This document shows positions 33,683-42,757 of a DNA stretch of 47,440 nt, piece by piece; within the stretch, counting starts at the first letter, position 1; every line of letters starts with the position of its first letter. Below the pieces are notes generated by a model. It saw nothing but the letters and a program-made list of their open reading frames with translations. It did not search any database and was not told the DNA's origin. The stretch is from assembly GCA_021373175.1 (NCBI GenBank), contig JAJFTE010000065.1, forward strand, positions 1-47,440, written 5' to 3'. Source of the stretch: Actinomycetes bacterium (GTDB lineage Bacteria; Actinomycetota; Coriobacteriia; Anaerosomatales; Anaerosomataceae). A program made the translations under genes and the position numbers.

Positions 33683-34804
33683 ATGCGTATGAGGCGAACA
33701 GAGCGAAGCCGGGAGATGCGCGCCCGCACGGCACAGCCCGTTCCTCGCGAGCGTCACAAGCGGGGTCGTGGTGCTGGGCGCGTCATTGGTGCCGTTGCGC
33801 TGCTGCTTCTGGTAGTCGCGCTGATCGTGGTCGGTATCGGCTGGAGCATGCTCACGCGGCCAGCCGTTGATGTTGCGCACGGTAGACCGATCGAGGTCGT
33901 GGTCGCACCGGGTTCCTCGACAGCGTCGGTAGCCGAGACCCTCGCTCAGGCCGGCATTGTCAATAATGCTCTCATGTTCAGAGTCCGGTCTCGGCTCTCA
34001 GGGTCCGACGGGAAGCTTAAGGCCGGAACGTACACCCTAGCCGCCGGGATGCCGTACGACCGAGCGCTCGAGAAGCTGATCGCTGGTCCCGACATCGTGT
34101 ACTACGACGTTCCAATTCCCGAGGGGTTCACTGTCCGGCAGATCGCTGAGCGCTTCGCCGCGCGTGCGAAGGTGCCTGAAGACGAGATGCTCACGCTCGT
34201 CACGAGCGGGGCGGGGGAGTTCTCGGCCGATCATCCATATCTCAAAGACGCCTACGGATCTTCGCTCGAGGGTTACCTGTTCCCGGCCACGTACCGGGTG
34301 AAGGAGGGTGCTTCGGCACGCGATGTCGTTGAGATGCTCCTCGATCAGTTCGACAAGCAGATAGCGACCGTCGACCTGTCGTACGCGAAGTCGAAGAACC
34401 TGACGCTCACCGATGTGGTCGTCATCGCATCGGTGCTCGAGCGAGAGACGAAGATCCCGAAGGAGTTCCCGCTTGTCTCCTCGGTCATCTACAACCGGCT
34501 GGCGAAACCGATGCGGCTGCAGTTGTGTGCGACGGTCCTGTACAAGATGCCGGCCGGGACCACGAAGCTCAGCGACGCCGACCTCAAGAAGGACAGCCCG
34601 TACAACACGTATCTGCATGACGGGCTTCCTGCCGGGCCGATCAGCAATCCCGGGCTTGCGGCGCTCAAAGCGGCTGCGGCTCCGGCCAAGACGAGGTACT
34701 ACTACTACGTCTTGACGGGTAAAGACGGCTCTCAGACATTCACTTCCACCTACGACGAGTTCCTCAAGGCCAAAGAGGTCTATCACCAGGTCTATGGCGA
34801 CTGA
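33683..34804 (+). CDS. mltG: Endolytic murein transglycosylase MltG
   Basis: Membrane-anchored lytic transglycosylase (YceG family), thought to release nascent glycan strands. With the start at 33683 it is 373 residues; a start at 33689 or 33716 is possible and none has a strong ribosome site. It has a basic cytoplasmic tail, one membrane helix (about 34-55) and a LysM-like region, then the catalytic domain with SLEGYLFPATY (194-204), catalytic Glu253 in ASVLERET and the MRLQLCATVLYK and GLPAGPISNPG motifs. It precedes corA by about 60 bases. Confidence 0.92.
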   Translation: MRMRRTERSREMRARTAQPVPRERHKRGRGAGRVIGAVALLLLVVALIVVGIGWSMLTRPAVDVAHGRPIEVVVAPGSSTASVAETLAQAGIVNNALMFRVRSRLSGSDGKLKAGTYTLAAGMPYDRALEKLIAGPDIVYYDVPIPEGFTVRQIAERFAARAKVPEDEMLTLVTSGAGEFSADHPYLKDAYGSSLEGYLFPATYRVKEGASARDVVEMLLDQFDKQIATVDLSYAKSKNLTLTDVVVIASVLERETKIPKEFPLVSSVIYNRLAKPMRLQLCATVLYKMPAGTTKLSDADLKKDSPYNTYLHDGLPAGPISNPGLAALKAAAAPAKTRYYYYVLTGKDGSQTFTSTYDEFLKAKEVYHQVYGD

Positions 34805-34867
34805 CCTGGCTTGCCGCTTTGCTATGCTTGCGGCAGAGCAGGTCGACATTCTCGGCAGGGGGAGACG

Positions 34868-35821
34868 ATGGCGACGAGCATGATCGTCCGGTGGATCGAC
34901 GCCGGTGTCCTGCGTTCGGACGAGCTGGGTGCGCTACCTGCGGAGCTTGCAGGTCCGGTATGGGTGGATGTTCTTGGGGCCGACGAAGAAGCCCTCGCGG
35001 CTATCGCCGCACGCTTGAAGCTGCCGCCGCTCGCCATCGAGGACTGCCTGCATTTTCCGCAGCGGCCGAAGATCGACGTCTATCCCGATGTGACGTTTCT
35101 GATCTGGCTCTTGCCTCAGCTGGTCACCGGTGGCGGGGTCATCTCCTCGGAGTTGGACATCTTTCTTGGCCACGAACATCTCGTGACCATCCACGCCGAG
35201 CCGGTCCAGGCGATCGACCGGGTCGGCGCGCATGCTCAGCAGTATCTCGATCGCGGGGCCGAGTGGACGTTGCACGCGATCATCGATGCGGCGGTCGACC
35301 AGGTCTTTCCTTTGGTCGAGACGCTGTCCGATCAACTTGAGGAACTTGAGGACCTGATGCTTTCGGACGCGCGACCCGCGTACCTTCAGCGTCTCTACGC
35401 CGCCAGACGGTCGCTCGTCCAGCTCCACAAGGTCGTTGGTCCCGAGAGGGACGTGATTCGCGGACTCGCCCGGCTCGAAGCGTTCGTGGAACCAGCGGCC
35501 TACATGTATTTCCAGGACGTCGGGGACCATCTGGCCAGGGTGGCCGACGAAGTCGACACGTACCGGGACGTCGCGTCGGGCACGATGGACATCTATCTGT
35601 CGTCGGTGAGCAACCGCATGAATGCGATCATGAAGCAGCTGACGATAATCGCGACCATCTTCATGCCGCTGACGCTCATCTCGGGCATATACGGGATGAA
35701 CGTCACCAAAGGAATGTGGCCCCCGGTAGGGGCCGGCTGGGCGTTCGCGGCGATCATCGGCCTTATGGGCAGTATCTCGCTGTTGATGCTGTGGTTCTTC
35801 AAGAGGAGAGACTGGTGGTAG
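34868..35821 (+). CDS. corA: CorA-type divalent metal transporter
   Basis: A 317-residue CorA-family channel for Mg2+ (or Co2+/Ni2+). It has a large acidic N-terminal cytoplasmic domain (to about residue 255), the first membrane helix (QLTIIATIFMPLTLISGIYG), the signature Gly-Met-Asn at 276-278 and a second helix ending KRRDWW. AGGGGGAG lies upstream of ATG 34868. Its stop overlaps the next gene by seven bases, suggesting coupled translation with the phospholipid synthase. Confidence 0.93.
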   Translation: MATSMIVRWIDAGVLRSDELGALPAELAGPVWVDVLGADEEALAAIAARLKLPPLAIEDCLHFPQRPKIDVYPDVTFLIWLLPQLVTGGGVISSELDIFLGHEHLVTIHAEPVQAIDRVGAHAQQYLDRGAEWTLHAIIDAAVDQVFPLVETLSDQLEELEDLMLSDARPAYLQRLYAARRSLVQLHKVVGPERDVIRGLARLEAFVEPAAYMYFQDVGDHLARVADEVDTYRDVASGTMDIYLSSVSNRMNAIMKQLTIIATIFMPLTLISGIYGMNVTKGMWPPVGAGWAFAAIIGLMGSISLLMLWFFKRRDWW

Positions 35822-36408
35822 AAGAAGGCGCTGAAGAGGTTCACTCCGGGATGTACTCGGTGGCGAACCTCGTCACGGTTCTACGGCTCCTGCTCGTGCC
35901 GTTTTTCTTCGCGCTGCTCATCCGCGACTCAGAACGTGCCAGACATTCCGCGTTCGCGCTCTACGTGCTCGCCGCGTCCACCGACTGGATCGACGGGCAG
36001 ATCGCCAGGCGCACGCATACCGTGACGCGTGTGGGCAAGGTCATAGACCCGCTGGTCGACAGGCTGTTGCTGGCCTCCGGTGTGATCGGCCTTTACATCA
36101 TCGGTGAGCTACCGGTGTGGATTCCTGCTGTGCTTGTCCTACGGGACGTGTATTTGCTCTACGGTTCGTACGTGCTCGAACGGCATCGTATCGTCTTGCC
36201 AGTGACGTACGTCGGCAAGGTCACCACGGCCGTGCTCCTGACAGGGTTCTCGTCGCTCATAGCGGGGTGGCCGGTCATCTCTGGAACCGTCGCCGGGTTG
36301 TGGCTGGTCTACGCCGGCGCGGTGCTCTCGCTCGTCACGGCCGTGAAGTACACGTTCAGCGCCAGGAGTGCACTCAACGAAGCGAACGCTCGACTCCGTT
36401 CGGTCTAG
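35815..36408 (+). CDS. CDP-alcohol phosphatidyltransferase (PgsA-like)
   Basis: Membrane enzyme that transfers a phosphatidyl group from CDP-diacylglycerol to an alcohol, probably glycerol 3-phosphate. The 197-residue protein has about six helices and the complete family motif D(x2)DG(x2)AR(x8)G(x3)D(x3)D: DWIDGQIAR then G...D...D in VGKVIDPLVD. GTG 35815 has AAGAGGAG six bases upstream and overlaps the corA stop; ATG 35851 is an alternative. No usual phosphatidylserine or inositol signature is visible, so the exact alcohol is inferred. Confidence 0.88.
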   Translation: MVEEGAEEVHSGMYSVANLVTVLRLLLVPFFFALLIRDSERARHSAFALYVLAASTDWIDGQIARRTHTVTRVGKVIDPLVDRLLLASGVIGLYIIGELPVWIPAVLVLRDVYLLYGSYVLERHRIVLPVTYVGKVTTAVLLTGFSSLIAGWPVISGTVAGLWLVYAGAVLSLVTAVKYTFSARSALNEANARLRSV

Positions 36409-36439
36409 GCGTTCGCGCCGCTAGGGAAGGGTAGCACCC

Positions 36440-38944
36440 GTGAAGGCAGTCATCATGGCAGGCGGCGAGGGCACGCGTCTGCGTCCGCTCACAAGCACGC
36501 GTCCGAAGCCGATGGTGCCAATTGTCAACCAGCCGGTGATGGAGCACATCCTCGGACTCGTGAAGCATCACGGGATCACGGAGGTCGTGGCGACGCTCGC
36601 GTTCATGCCGCAGGTAATCGAGGACTACTTCGGCGATGGCGAGGAGTGGGGAACGAACATCACCTACGCGGTAGAGGAGTCTCCACTCGGCACAGCGGGA
36701 TCCGTGAAGAATGCCGAGGAAGCGCTGCGCAGCGAACCGTTCGTGGTGATATCGGGCGACGCGCTCACCGACATCGATCTGACCAGCGTGATCGCGTTTC
36801 ATAACTCGCACAACGGCCCTGTTACCATCGCGCTTAAGCGTGTCCCGGACCCCCTCGACTTCGGTGTCGTGATCACAGATGAGACAGGCAAGGTACAGCG
36901 GTTCCTCGAGAAGCCGACATGGGGCCAGGTGTTCTCGGACACCATCAACACCGGCATCTATGTGCTCGATCCGGTCGTGTTCGACTTCATTCCCGAGGGT
37001 AAAGCCTACGACTTTTCCTCAGAGCTGTTTCCCGCGTTGATGGCCGCCGGACACGACCTGTACGGTTTCGAGGTCGACGGGTACTGGTGCGACGTCGGCA
37101 GTCTGGAGTCCTACGTGGCGGTTCACCGGGATATCCTCGACGGGAAAGCGATGCTGTACGTGCCCGGAGCACGGGCGCGCAACGATGTCTGGATCGGCAA
37201 GGGAGCAGATATCGATCCGGGCGCGGTCATCGGCACGAAGGTTGTGATCGGCGAGAACACGCGCGTTCGGGCAGGTGCGCGCGTGGACGACTATACCGTT
37301 ATCGGCGACAACTGCCTGGTGGGGTACGACACGGTGATCGAGCACTCGATCGTGTGGTCGGACTCGTTCATCGGCGCCGGCTCGGAAGTGCGGGGCGCGG
37401 TCGTCTGTCGCGGCGTCGATATCCGGGCCCGCGCGCGGCTCGAGCCTGGCGCTGCCATCGGCGACTCGACGGTCGTCGGCCACGGCGCGATCGTCGGTAA
37501 CGACGTCCAGGTCTACCCGTACAAGCGCATCGAGGCCGGTGCGGTGGTCACGTCCTCGCTCATCTGGGAGAGCAAGGGCATTCGCTCGCTGTTCGGCACG
37601 GACGGCGTTGCCGGTCTCGTGAACATCGACGTCACGCCCGAACTGGCGTTGCGCCTTGCTCAAGCATTCGGAAGCATACTGCCGAGCAAAGCGCACGTCG
37701 TTGTGAGTCGCGACTCAAGCCGCGGTGCCAGGATGATCAAGCGAGCGATCATTGCCGGGCTGAACTCGACGGGCAATCATGTACGCGACTTGCGGGTCGC
37801 CTCCCCCGGGATCACACGTTTCACGACGCGCGACACGCGCTGTGAGGGCGGCGTTCACGTGTGCGTCTCGGCGAAAGACCCACAGACCCTCGAGATCCAC
37901 TTCTACGACAAGGCCGGCATCGATCTGGCGCCGTGGATCGAGAAGAAGGTCGAACGGCTGTATTTCCGGCAGGAATTCAGGCGGGCGTTCTTCGACGAGA
38001 TCGGCGAGATACTGTATCCTCCCCGCGCGCTTGAGTACTACATCGCGGGGCTGATGGAGGCCCTCGATGGGGGAGCCCTCATGTCGAACAGACAGACGAT
38101 CGTCGTGGACATGGGCATGAGCCCCGCGTCTTTTGTCTTACCGCAGGTCGCGGGAGGCTGGGATGTGGAGCTGATCGCGCTTCGGCCCTTTGTCGACTCG
38201 GAGCGCGCCATGTCAACGTCGCCCGCGCGCGACGAGGTGCTCGGCCAGCTTGCACGGTCCATGGACCTTTTCCAGGCGGATCTTGGGCTATCGATGGACG
38301 TGACCGCCGAGCGGATAACGCTCGTGAGCGCATCCGGCGGCGTGCTCGACGCAGACACCGCTTTGCATGCCATGGCATATCTTTGGAGCCACACCGATGC
38401 GAGCGACCGCTCCCTTGCGGTGCCGTACACCGCATCTCGCGTTATCGAGCAGATCGCCGGGGCTACGGGTCACGGCGTATTGAGGGTCGGGACATCAAGA
38501 CGCTCATTGTCCGCCGCTGCGTTGCGCCCCGAAGTAGGTTTCGCCGGTTCGCAGACGGGCGGATTCGTCTTCCCGGCGTTTCTCGCGTCATACGACGCCA
38601 TCATGAGTCTGGGGATGACCCTTCGCATGCTCGATCGGATCGGCACGTCGCTTGACGAAGTCGTCGCTGCCCTGCCGCCGTTTTACCTTCGCCGTCGGCA
38701 GGTCTTCTGCCCGTTCGCGCGCAAGGGGGCTGTGATGCGGCAGATGGCCGAGCTGGGCCAGCATCACGAAGTGGAGATGACCGAGGGGGTTCGCATCGTC
38801 GAGGACGACGGTTGGGCACTCGTGCTTCCTCACGCGACCGATGCCATCGTCGAGGTCTTCACCGAAGGCGACTCCGCCGATGCGGCGGATACGATCGCGG
38901 ACAGGTACGTGGCGCTCGTCGAGGCCGCTATCGGCGGGGAGTAG
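36440..38944 (+). CDS. Sugar-1-phosphate nucleotidyltransferase / phosphomutase-like fusion
   Basis: An 834-residue protein in three parts. Residues 1-235 are a nucleotidyltransferase ([25 protein letters not shown], the G-D of [11 protein letters not shown]). Residues about 245-360 are left-handed helix repeats ([11 protein letters not shown] and similar). Residues about 380-834 resemble phosphoglucomutase/phosphomannomutase. The mutase half is degenerate: TASHNP is VSAKDP (476-481) and the metal loop DGDADR is DVTAER (620-625), so it is probably inactive and structural. Related fusions are annotated as mannose-1-phosphate guanylyltransferase in Actinobacteria, but the sugar is not provable here. 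The start is GTG 36440, with GGGAAGGG about ten bases upstream. Confidence 0.88.
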   Translation: MKAVIMAGGEGTRLRPLTSTRPKPMVPIVNQPVMEHILGLVKHHGITEVVATLAFMPQVIEDYFGDGEEWGTNITYAVEESPLGTAGSVKNAEEALRSEPFVVISGDALTDIDLTSVIAFHNSHNGPVTIALKRVPDPLDFGVVITDETGKVQRFLEKPTWGQVFSDTINTGIYVLDPVVFDFIPEGKAYDFSSELFPALMAAGHDLYGFEVDGYWCDVGSLESYVAVHRDILDGKAMLYVPGARARNDVWIGKGADIDPGAVIGTKVVIGENTRVRAGARVDDYTVIGDNCLVGYDTVIEHSIVWSDSFIGAGSEVRGAVVCRGVDIRARARLEPGAAIGDSTVVGHGAIVGNDVQVYPYKRIEAGAVVTSSLIWESKGIRSLFGTDGVAGLVNIDVTPELALRLAQAFGSILPSKAHVVVSRDSSRGARMIKRAIIAGLNSTGNHVRDLRVASPGITRFTTRDTRCEGGVHVCVSAKDPQTLEIHFYDKAGIDLAPWIEKKVERLYFRQEFRRAFFDEIGEILYPPRALEYYIAGLMEALDGGALMSNRQTIVVDMGMSPASFVLPQVAGGWDVELIALRPFVDSERAMSTSPARDEVLGQLARSMDLFQADLGLSMDVTAERITLVSASGGVLDADTALHAMAYLWSHTDASDRSLAVPYTASRVIEQIAGATGHGVLRVGTSRRSLSAAALRPEVGFAGSQTGGFVFPAFLASYDAIMSLGMTLRMLDRIGTSLDEVVAALPPFYLRRRQVFCPFARKGAVMRQMAELGQHHEVEMTEGVRIVEDDGWALVLPHATDAIVEVFTEGDSADAADTIADRYVALVEAAIGGE

Positions 38945-38967
38945 CGCGTTCGACGAGCTTCCTTCGT

Positions 38968-38994
38968 GGTAACGCCGGTAACGCCGGTAACGCC
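38968..38994. repeat. Three tandem 9-base repeats
   Basis: GGTAACGCC occurs three times in perfect tandem (38968-38976, 38977-38985, 38986-38994) in the gap before the VanW-like gene. It may be a short polymorphic tract or a protein-binding array. Confidence 0.8.
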
Positions 38995-39030
38995 CGCGTG
39001 TCACACCTGCCGTCCGAGCGCCGCGTCCTG

Positions 39031-39036
39031 TATACT
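39031..39036 (+). promoter_or_regulatory. -10-like element for the VanW/G5 gene
   Basis: TATACT at 39031-39036 is a good -10 element about 38 bases before the start at 39074. No convincing -35 element is 16-18 bases upstream. Confidence 0.4.
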
Positions 39037-39073
39037 TTCACGACGTTTGGCTACCAGCGCGCAGAGGATGAGC

Positions 39074-40975
39074 ATGCCCGAGAATACCGAGCCCGCCGCA
39101 CCAGCCGAGGACGACGCGACCGCCCGCAGGGTCGCGGCGCACGTCCGCGGCCGCTCGCATCGCGCGGAGCAGCGAGGCCTGGCGGGATGGCTCGCGGGCA
39201 TGTCCGTCCGTGCTCGCTGGGTTGTGATCGCGGCAGGCGCGCTTGTTGCTGTCACGTTGCTCGCTGTTGGCGTGGACATCGCGTCTTCCGCCGGTCGCGT
39301 CCATCCGGGCGTGCGGGTCGCCGGCGTCGCCGTCGGCGGCATGACGCGCATCGAGGCGGCGAGAAGGATCGACTCGGGCATCAAACCGTTGCTCGAGCGA
39401 CCCGTGAAGGTGAGCCTTGACGCCGAATCGTGGGATCTCACGGCAGCCCAGATCGGCGCATCTGTCGATGCGACACGGCTGGCGGCTGCGGCCTACGGGA
39501 TCGGTCGCGGCACCGACGTGGTGTCGACGATCTCAGAACGATTCTCGGCATGGTTTGGTCGGCAGGACGTCGCCTTGGCGGTGACGCCTGATGAAGTTCT
39601 GTTGAGCGGCGTGCTCGGGGACATCGACAAGGCCGTGGGGGTCGCGCCCGTAGACGCATCGGTAGAGGTTTCAAGCACGGCGGTCCGGTTGGTGCCGGCC
39701 ACACAAGGCAAGGGGATCGACAGGACGGTAGCCCGAGGCAACATTCTGACGGCTTTCGCGTCGAACGATCGCTCTGTCAGCCTCGCGCTCGTGCCGAGGC
39801 CAGCCTCTATCACTGAAGACGGCGCCCGGGCTGCGTACGACACAGCACGCAAGATGGTGAGCGCGCCGCTCACGCTCACCTACGACAAAAAGCGATGGGA
39901 GGTGCCGGCTGCGACCGTCGGCGGGTGGCTGGCGTTCCGCTCGGCGGGTGCCACCGAAACTGCCGGAGCCGTCGCGGGCACTCTTGAGTGCTATCTGGAC
40001 AGCGCCGAGGTCTCGGCGAGCGTCGTGCCGCTTGTGAAAGAAGTCGGCAAAGTCGCACAGGACGCCTCGTTCAAGGTCTCATCAGGCACCGTGAGTATTG
40101 TGCCGGCCCAAGATGGCCTCGGCGTCGACGCCGAGGACCTTGCGACACGCTTGATGCAGGCGCTCACCGGAAGCGGGGAGCGTGTCGTCGAGCTGCCCAT
40201 GAAGCGCGTAGCGCCTGCGATCACCACTGACGCCGCAAAGGGCATGGGCATCACGACACGCTTGTCGACGTACACAACGTCGTATGCCTCGAGCAACACG
40301 CCGCGGGTGAACAACATCCACCTGCTTGCCGATGCCCTCAACGGAACGCTCGTCGCACCGGGTGCCGTGTTCTCGTTCAACGGCACCATCGGCCCGAGAA
40401 CCGCGGCGAAGGGCTACCAGGAAGCCAACGCCATCGTCAACGGCAAGCTCGTCCCCCAGCTCGGCGGCGGGGTCTGCCAGATCGGGACGACGATCTTTAA
40501 CACGGTGTTCTTCTCGGGACTTCCCGTGGTCGAGCGTCACAACCATTCGCTGTATATCAGCCACTATCCGAAGGGGCGCGACGCGACAGTATCGTGGGGC
40601 GGGCCGGACTTCCAGTTCCGAAACGATACGGGCAACTGGGTGCTCATCGCCACTTCGTATTCGAACTCGACCGTCACCGTCTCGCTGTACGGGACCACGA
40701 CCGGCTACAAGGTCGCGTACTCGACCGGCGCGTTCACGAACACGGTTGCCTTCCCGGTCCGTGAGATCAAAGACGCCACACTGCCGAAGGGAACCAAGGT
40801 GGTGGAGGAAAAGGGCGTGAGCGGCCGGAGCATAGTCGTCACTCGTACGGTGACCAAGAACGGCGTCGTCGTCCACAAGGACAGCTTCAAGTCGGTGTAC
40901 AAGCCAGCCGAAGAGGTCGTTCGGGTCGGGACCAAGGTGAGCGCGCCGTCGACGCCGCCGACTTCGACGCCGTAA
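39074..40975 (+). CDS. VanW-family, peptidoglycan-associated G5 protein
   Basis: A 633-residue cell-envelope protein with an N-terminal membrane helix (about 48-70), two peptidoglycan-binding-like repeats (PF12229 type), a VanW domain and a G5 domain. The VanW part has FSFNGTIGPRTAAKGYQEA, LGGGVCQIGTT and GLPVVERHNHSLYISHYPKG; the G5 part has SGRSIVVTRTVTKNG and SFKSVYKP. ATG 39074 has AGAGG six bases upstream; ATG 39068 is too close. Despite the name, VanW proteins are widespread and this gives no evidence of vancomycin resistance. The PGM-like fusion ends about 130 bases upstream. Confidence 0.88.
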   Translation: MPENTEPAAPAEDDATARRVAAHVRGRSHRAEQRGLAGWLAGMSVRARWVVIAAGALVAVTLLAVGVDIASSAGRVHPGVRVAGVAVGGMTRIEAARRIDSGIKPLLERPVKVSLDAESWDLTAAQIGASVDATRLAAAAYGIGRGTDVVSTISERFSAWFGRQDVALAVTPDEVLLSGVLGDIDKAVGVAPVDASVEVSSTAVRLVPATQGKGIDRTVARGNILTAFASNDRSVSLALVPRPASITEDGARAAYDTARKMVSAPLTLTYDKKRWEVPAATVGGWLAFRSAGATETAGAVAGTLECYLDSAEVSASVVPLVKEVGKVAQDASFKVSSGTVSIVPAQDGLGVDAEDLATRLMQALTGSGERVVELPMKRVAPAITTDAAKGMGITTRLSTYTTSYASSNTPRVNNIHLLADALNGTLVAPGAVFSFNGTIGPRTAAKGYQEANAIVNGKLVPQLGGGVCQIGTTIFNTVFFSGLPVVERHNHSLYISHYPKGRDATVSWGGPDFQFRNDTGNWVLIATSYSNSTVTVSLYGTTTGYKVAYSTGAFTNTVAFPVREIKDATLPKGTKVVEEKGVSGRSIVVTRTVTKNGVVVHKDSFKSVYKPAEEVVRVGTKVSAPSTPPTSTP

Positions 40976-41008
40976 GCGTCAACCGCGGGATGACGTTAGG
41001 GCAAGCAC

Positions 41009-41355
41009 GTGTTCCAGCCCGAGTTCGAGGCGATGCCTCGCACACGTGTCATGGTTTCCACAACCCACCGGGCAGGTGACGGTCGTCGGGTACACGAGAG
41101 GCGACGGTGCTTTTGGCCGAAACCGCGCTCCAGATGGGCATCGATCCATGTGAGCTGAACGAGGGTCGCTTCAGTGCGCGTGCGGGCGGACATTTCGACG
41201 GATGCAGCGCGGGCTTCGGCGCATCGATCACCGAAGTGATCGCCGTCATCGCCATCGACATCCTTCGGGTAGAAGACCCCGCGGGCGCCAAGGAAGCCCT
41301 CGAAGCTGCCGGTATCGCCGTGGCGGCGTCCGACGCGCTGTACGCCGCCGGTTAG
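41009..41355 (+). pseudogene. Remnants of a phenylacetate-CoA ligase and an ACT-domain gene
   Basis: Three protein-like pieces lie in two frames. Near 41009, VFQPEFEAMPR resembles the start of phenylacetate-CoA ligase (PaaK). At about 41109-41171, LLAETALQMGIDPCELN resembles a segment of the same ligase (usually ...AEEMGIDPREL...). The end (about 41238-41355) reads IDILRVEDPAGAKEALEAAG, the C-terminal strand-helix of an ACT domain. In anaerobes a paaK gene and an ACT gene are neighbours, so this looks like a collapsed pair. The open frame from 41109 (82 codons) is probably not a functional protein. The matches are by eye. Confidence 0.55.
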
Positions 41356-42188
41356 AGCGCGTCGGACGCATCCGGGGCGACGCAGACATCCTCGACGCGC
41401 GACTCTGGATCGGGGTCGAGCGAGCGGGCGAGGTCGCAGATCGCCGTTGAGTCGTCCGGACATCCCAATGCGGTCGATGTGACCGACTCGTCTTTCGCAC
41501 CGATGAGATCACGCACCGAACGCCTGATGCGGTCGGTGGCGACCTCGGCGCCGGGCTTAGCGGTCTGCGGAAGCATGATCAAGAAGCGGCCATCGCCGAG
41601 GTACCCGACGTCATCTACGAGGCGAACGTCGTTGCGGATGTGCGTCGCGACGCTGCGCAACAACATGCGCTGCCGCGAAGGCCGCAGGTCGGCGATGAGG
41701 CCAGGCGACAGGCTGACGATGGCAAGCGAGAACGGTGTCTGGTAGCGCTGGAATTGTCCAAGGCCGCTCTTCAAGGTCTGCGCGCAATACACCCGGTTGT
41801 AGACGTGCGTGTATTCGTCGAGCATGGTGTTGCGGTCGACGCGGGCGAGTAGATACTTGATCCTGCCGAAGAACTCGCCGCCGATGATGCCGACCAGTGC
41901 GTACATAAGCGCGCGTGTCGCGATCATGGCGATCACGTTCCGGGTGGGGCCGAGCAGGCTCAAGAGCGGGATCCGCATGATCACGTACACGAGGATCGCC
42001 GCGAACGCCGCCACAGAGCCGCCCTCACGTCCCCACTGCAGCGCGGCTGCGAGCACCGCTATGATTATGAGCTGGCCGACCACTTCTTGCCACGAGACCA
42101 TTGCCGCACCCGGAGCCATGAGCAGACTGCCCGCGATCACGAGCGTACCCAGGGCGATCATCAGCACTTTGAATCGCGAATACTTCAA
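41352..42188 (-). CDS. Membrane protein with degenerate GGDEF domain
   Basis: A 278-residue protein with four to five N-terminal membrane helices (residues about 8-107) and a C-terminal GGDEF-type domain. The domain start is recognisable (DEYTHVYNRVYC, compare DxLTGLxNRR) but the signature loop is YLGDGRF (196-202) where GGDEF is expected, and the RxxD site is not evident. It probably cannot make c-di-GMP and may bind a partner or nucleotide. The start is TTG with AAGGAGG six bases upstream. It lies 44 bases after a prepilin gene, hinting at a link with pili or secretion. Its stop overlaps the ACT remnant. Confidence 0.75.
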   Translation of the reverse strand: MKYSRFKVLMIALGTLVIAGSLLMAPGAAMVSWQEVVGQLIIIAVLAAALQWGREGGSVAAFAAILVYVIMRIPLLSLLGPTRNVIAMIATRALMYALVGIIGGEFFGRIKYLLARVDRNTMLDEYTHVYNRVYCAQTLKSGLGQFQRYQTPFSLAIVSLSPGLIADLRPSRQRMLLRSVATHIRNDVRLVDDVGYLGDGRFLIMLPQTAKPGAEVATDRIRRSVRDLIGAKDESVTSTALGCPDDSTAICDLARSLDPDPESRVEDVCVAPDASDAL

Positions 42189-42232
42189 CGCAGGGTCCTC
42201 CTTGGACGTTGTCGACGGTGCTGGACCAGCTG

Positions 42233-42592
42233 CTAGGGGAACGGATGGTTGGGACAGATGATCGTGCAGCTCGTTGCCTCAAATGACAGCGGACTCTTGT
42301 CGAGCGGGCATACGCTTATGGCCTCCCATGTGCCCGCGTACGGACGCAGGAAGTCGAGCGTCGTTGTAGCCGGAACGCCTCCCTCGTTGTTCGCGCGGTA
42401 GATGTTGATCGCGTCATACAACGTCCGCTGATTCGTAAGGCACGCGGCCCGGGCGGCCCGTACGGTGAGTGAGCGATATGAGGTGATAGCGACCAGGGCA
42501 AGAATCCCCATGATGAGGACGACGAACATGAGTTCACTAAGCGTGAACCCCTTGTCATTGCTGAGCGTCTTCCTGCCCCACCAGGCTGTCAT
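42233..42592 (-). CDS. Type IV prepilin-like protein
   Basis: A 119-residue pilin-like protein. The prepilin peptidase site is intact: KG before FTLSELMFVVLIMGIL, with Glu at +5 (G15/F16, E20), followed by a single hydrophobic helix. The short globular part carries four Cys (ACLTN, SVCPLD, TSCTIICP) that may form disulfides. GAGGGG lies six bases before the ATG. It may be a minor or competence-type pilin; no assembly ATPase or peptidase gene is in the window. It probably shares a transcript with the GGDEF gene downstream. Confidence 0.85.
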   Translation of the reverse strand: MTAWWGRKTLSNDKGFTLSELMFVVLIMGILALVAITSYRSLTVRAARAACLTNQRTLYDAINIYRANNEGGVPATTTLDFLRPYAGTWEAISVCPLDKSPLSFEATSCTIICPNHPFP

Positions 42593-42629
42593 GCCATCCC
42601 CTCGGCGAAGGCGACTCCGGACACCATGA

Positions 42630-42658
42630 AGTATAGTCGAACGGCGTGAAAGAGTCAG
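42630..42658 (-). promoter_or_regulatory. Promoter for the prepilin operon
   Basis: On the minus strand, CTGACT (42658-42653) and TATACT (42635-42630) are 17 bases apart, about 38 bases before the prepilin start. The spacing and -10 element match sigma-70 consensus well. Confidence 0.6.
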
Positions 42659-42715
42659 TTCAGCCGCACTGAGGAAGCCACCTGTTGGCGTTCGGCATCG
42701 GGTTCAGGAAACCAC

Positions 42716-42721
42716 TACAAT
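42716..42721 (+). promoter_or_regulatory. -10-like element for dac-gcv genes
   Basis: TACAAT at 42716-42721 lies 36 bases before the carboxypeptidase start. A -35 element is not obvious (TTCGGC is 19 bases upstream). Confidence 0.35.
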
Positions 42722-42757
42722 GTGACACGGTCCGGCCCACCGCTCACGGAGAAGCAC

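Noticed and set aside
39074-40975. Vancomycin-resistance gene vanW
   Set aside because: The VanW domain is widespread in envelope proteins; there is no van ligase, regulator or dehydrogenase nearby.
41109-41355. Functional 82-residue protein
   Set aside because: It joins pieces resembling unrelated proteins (PaaK segment, ACT end) and has no ribosome site; treated as remnants.
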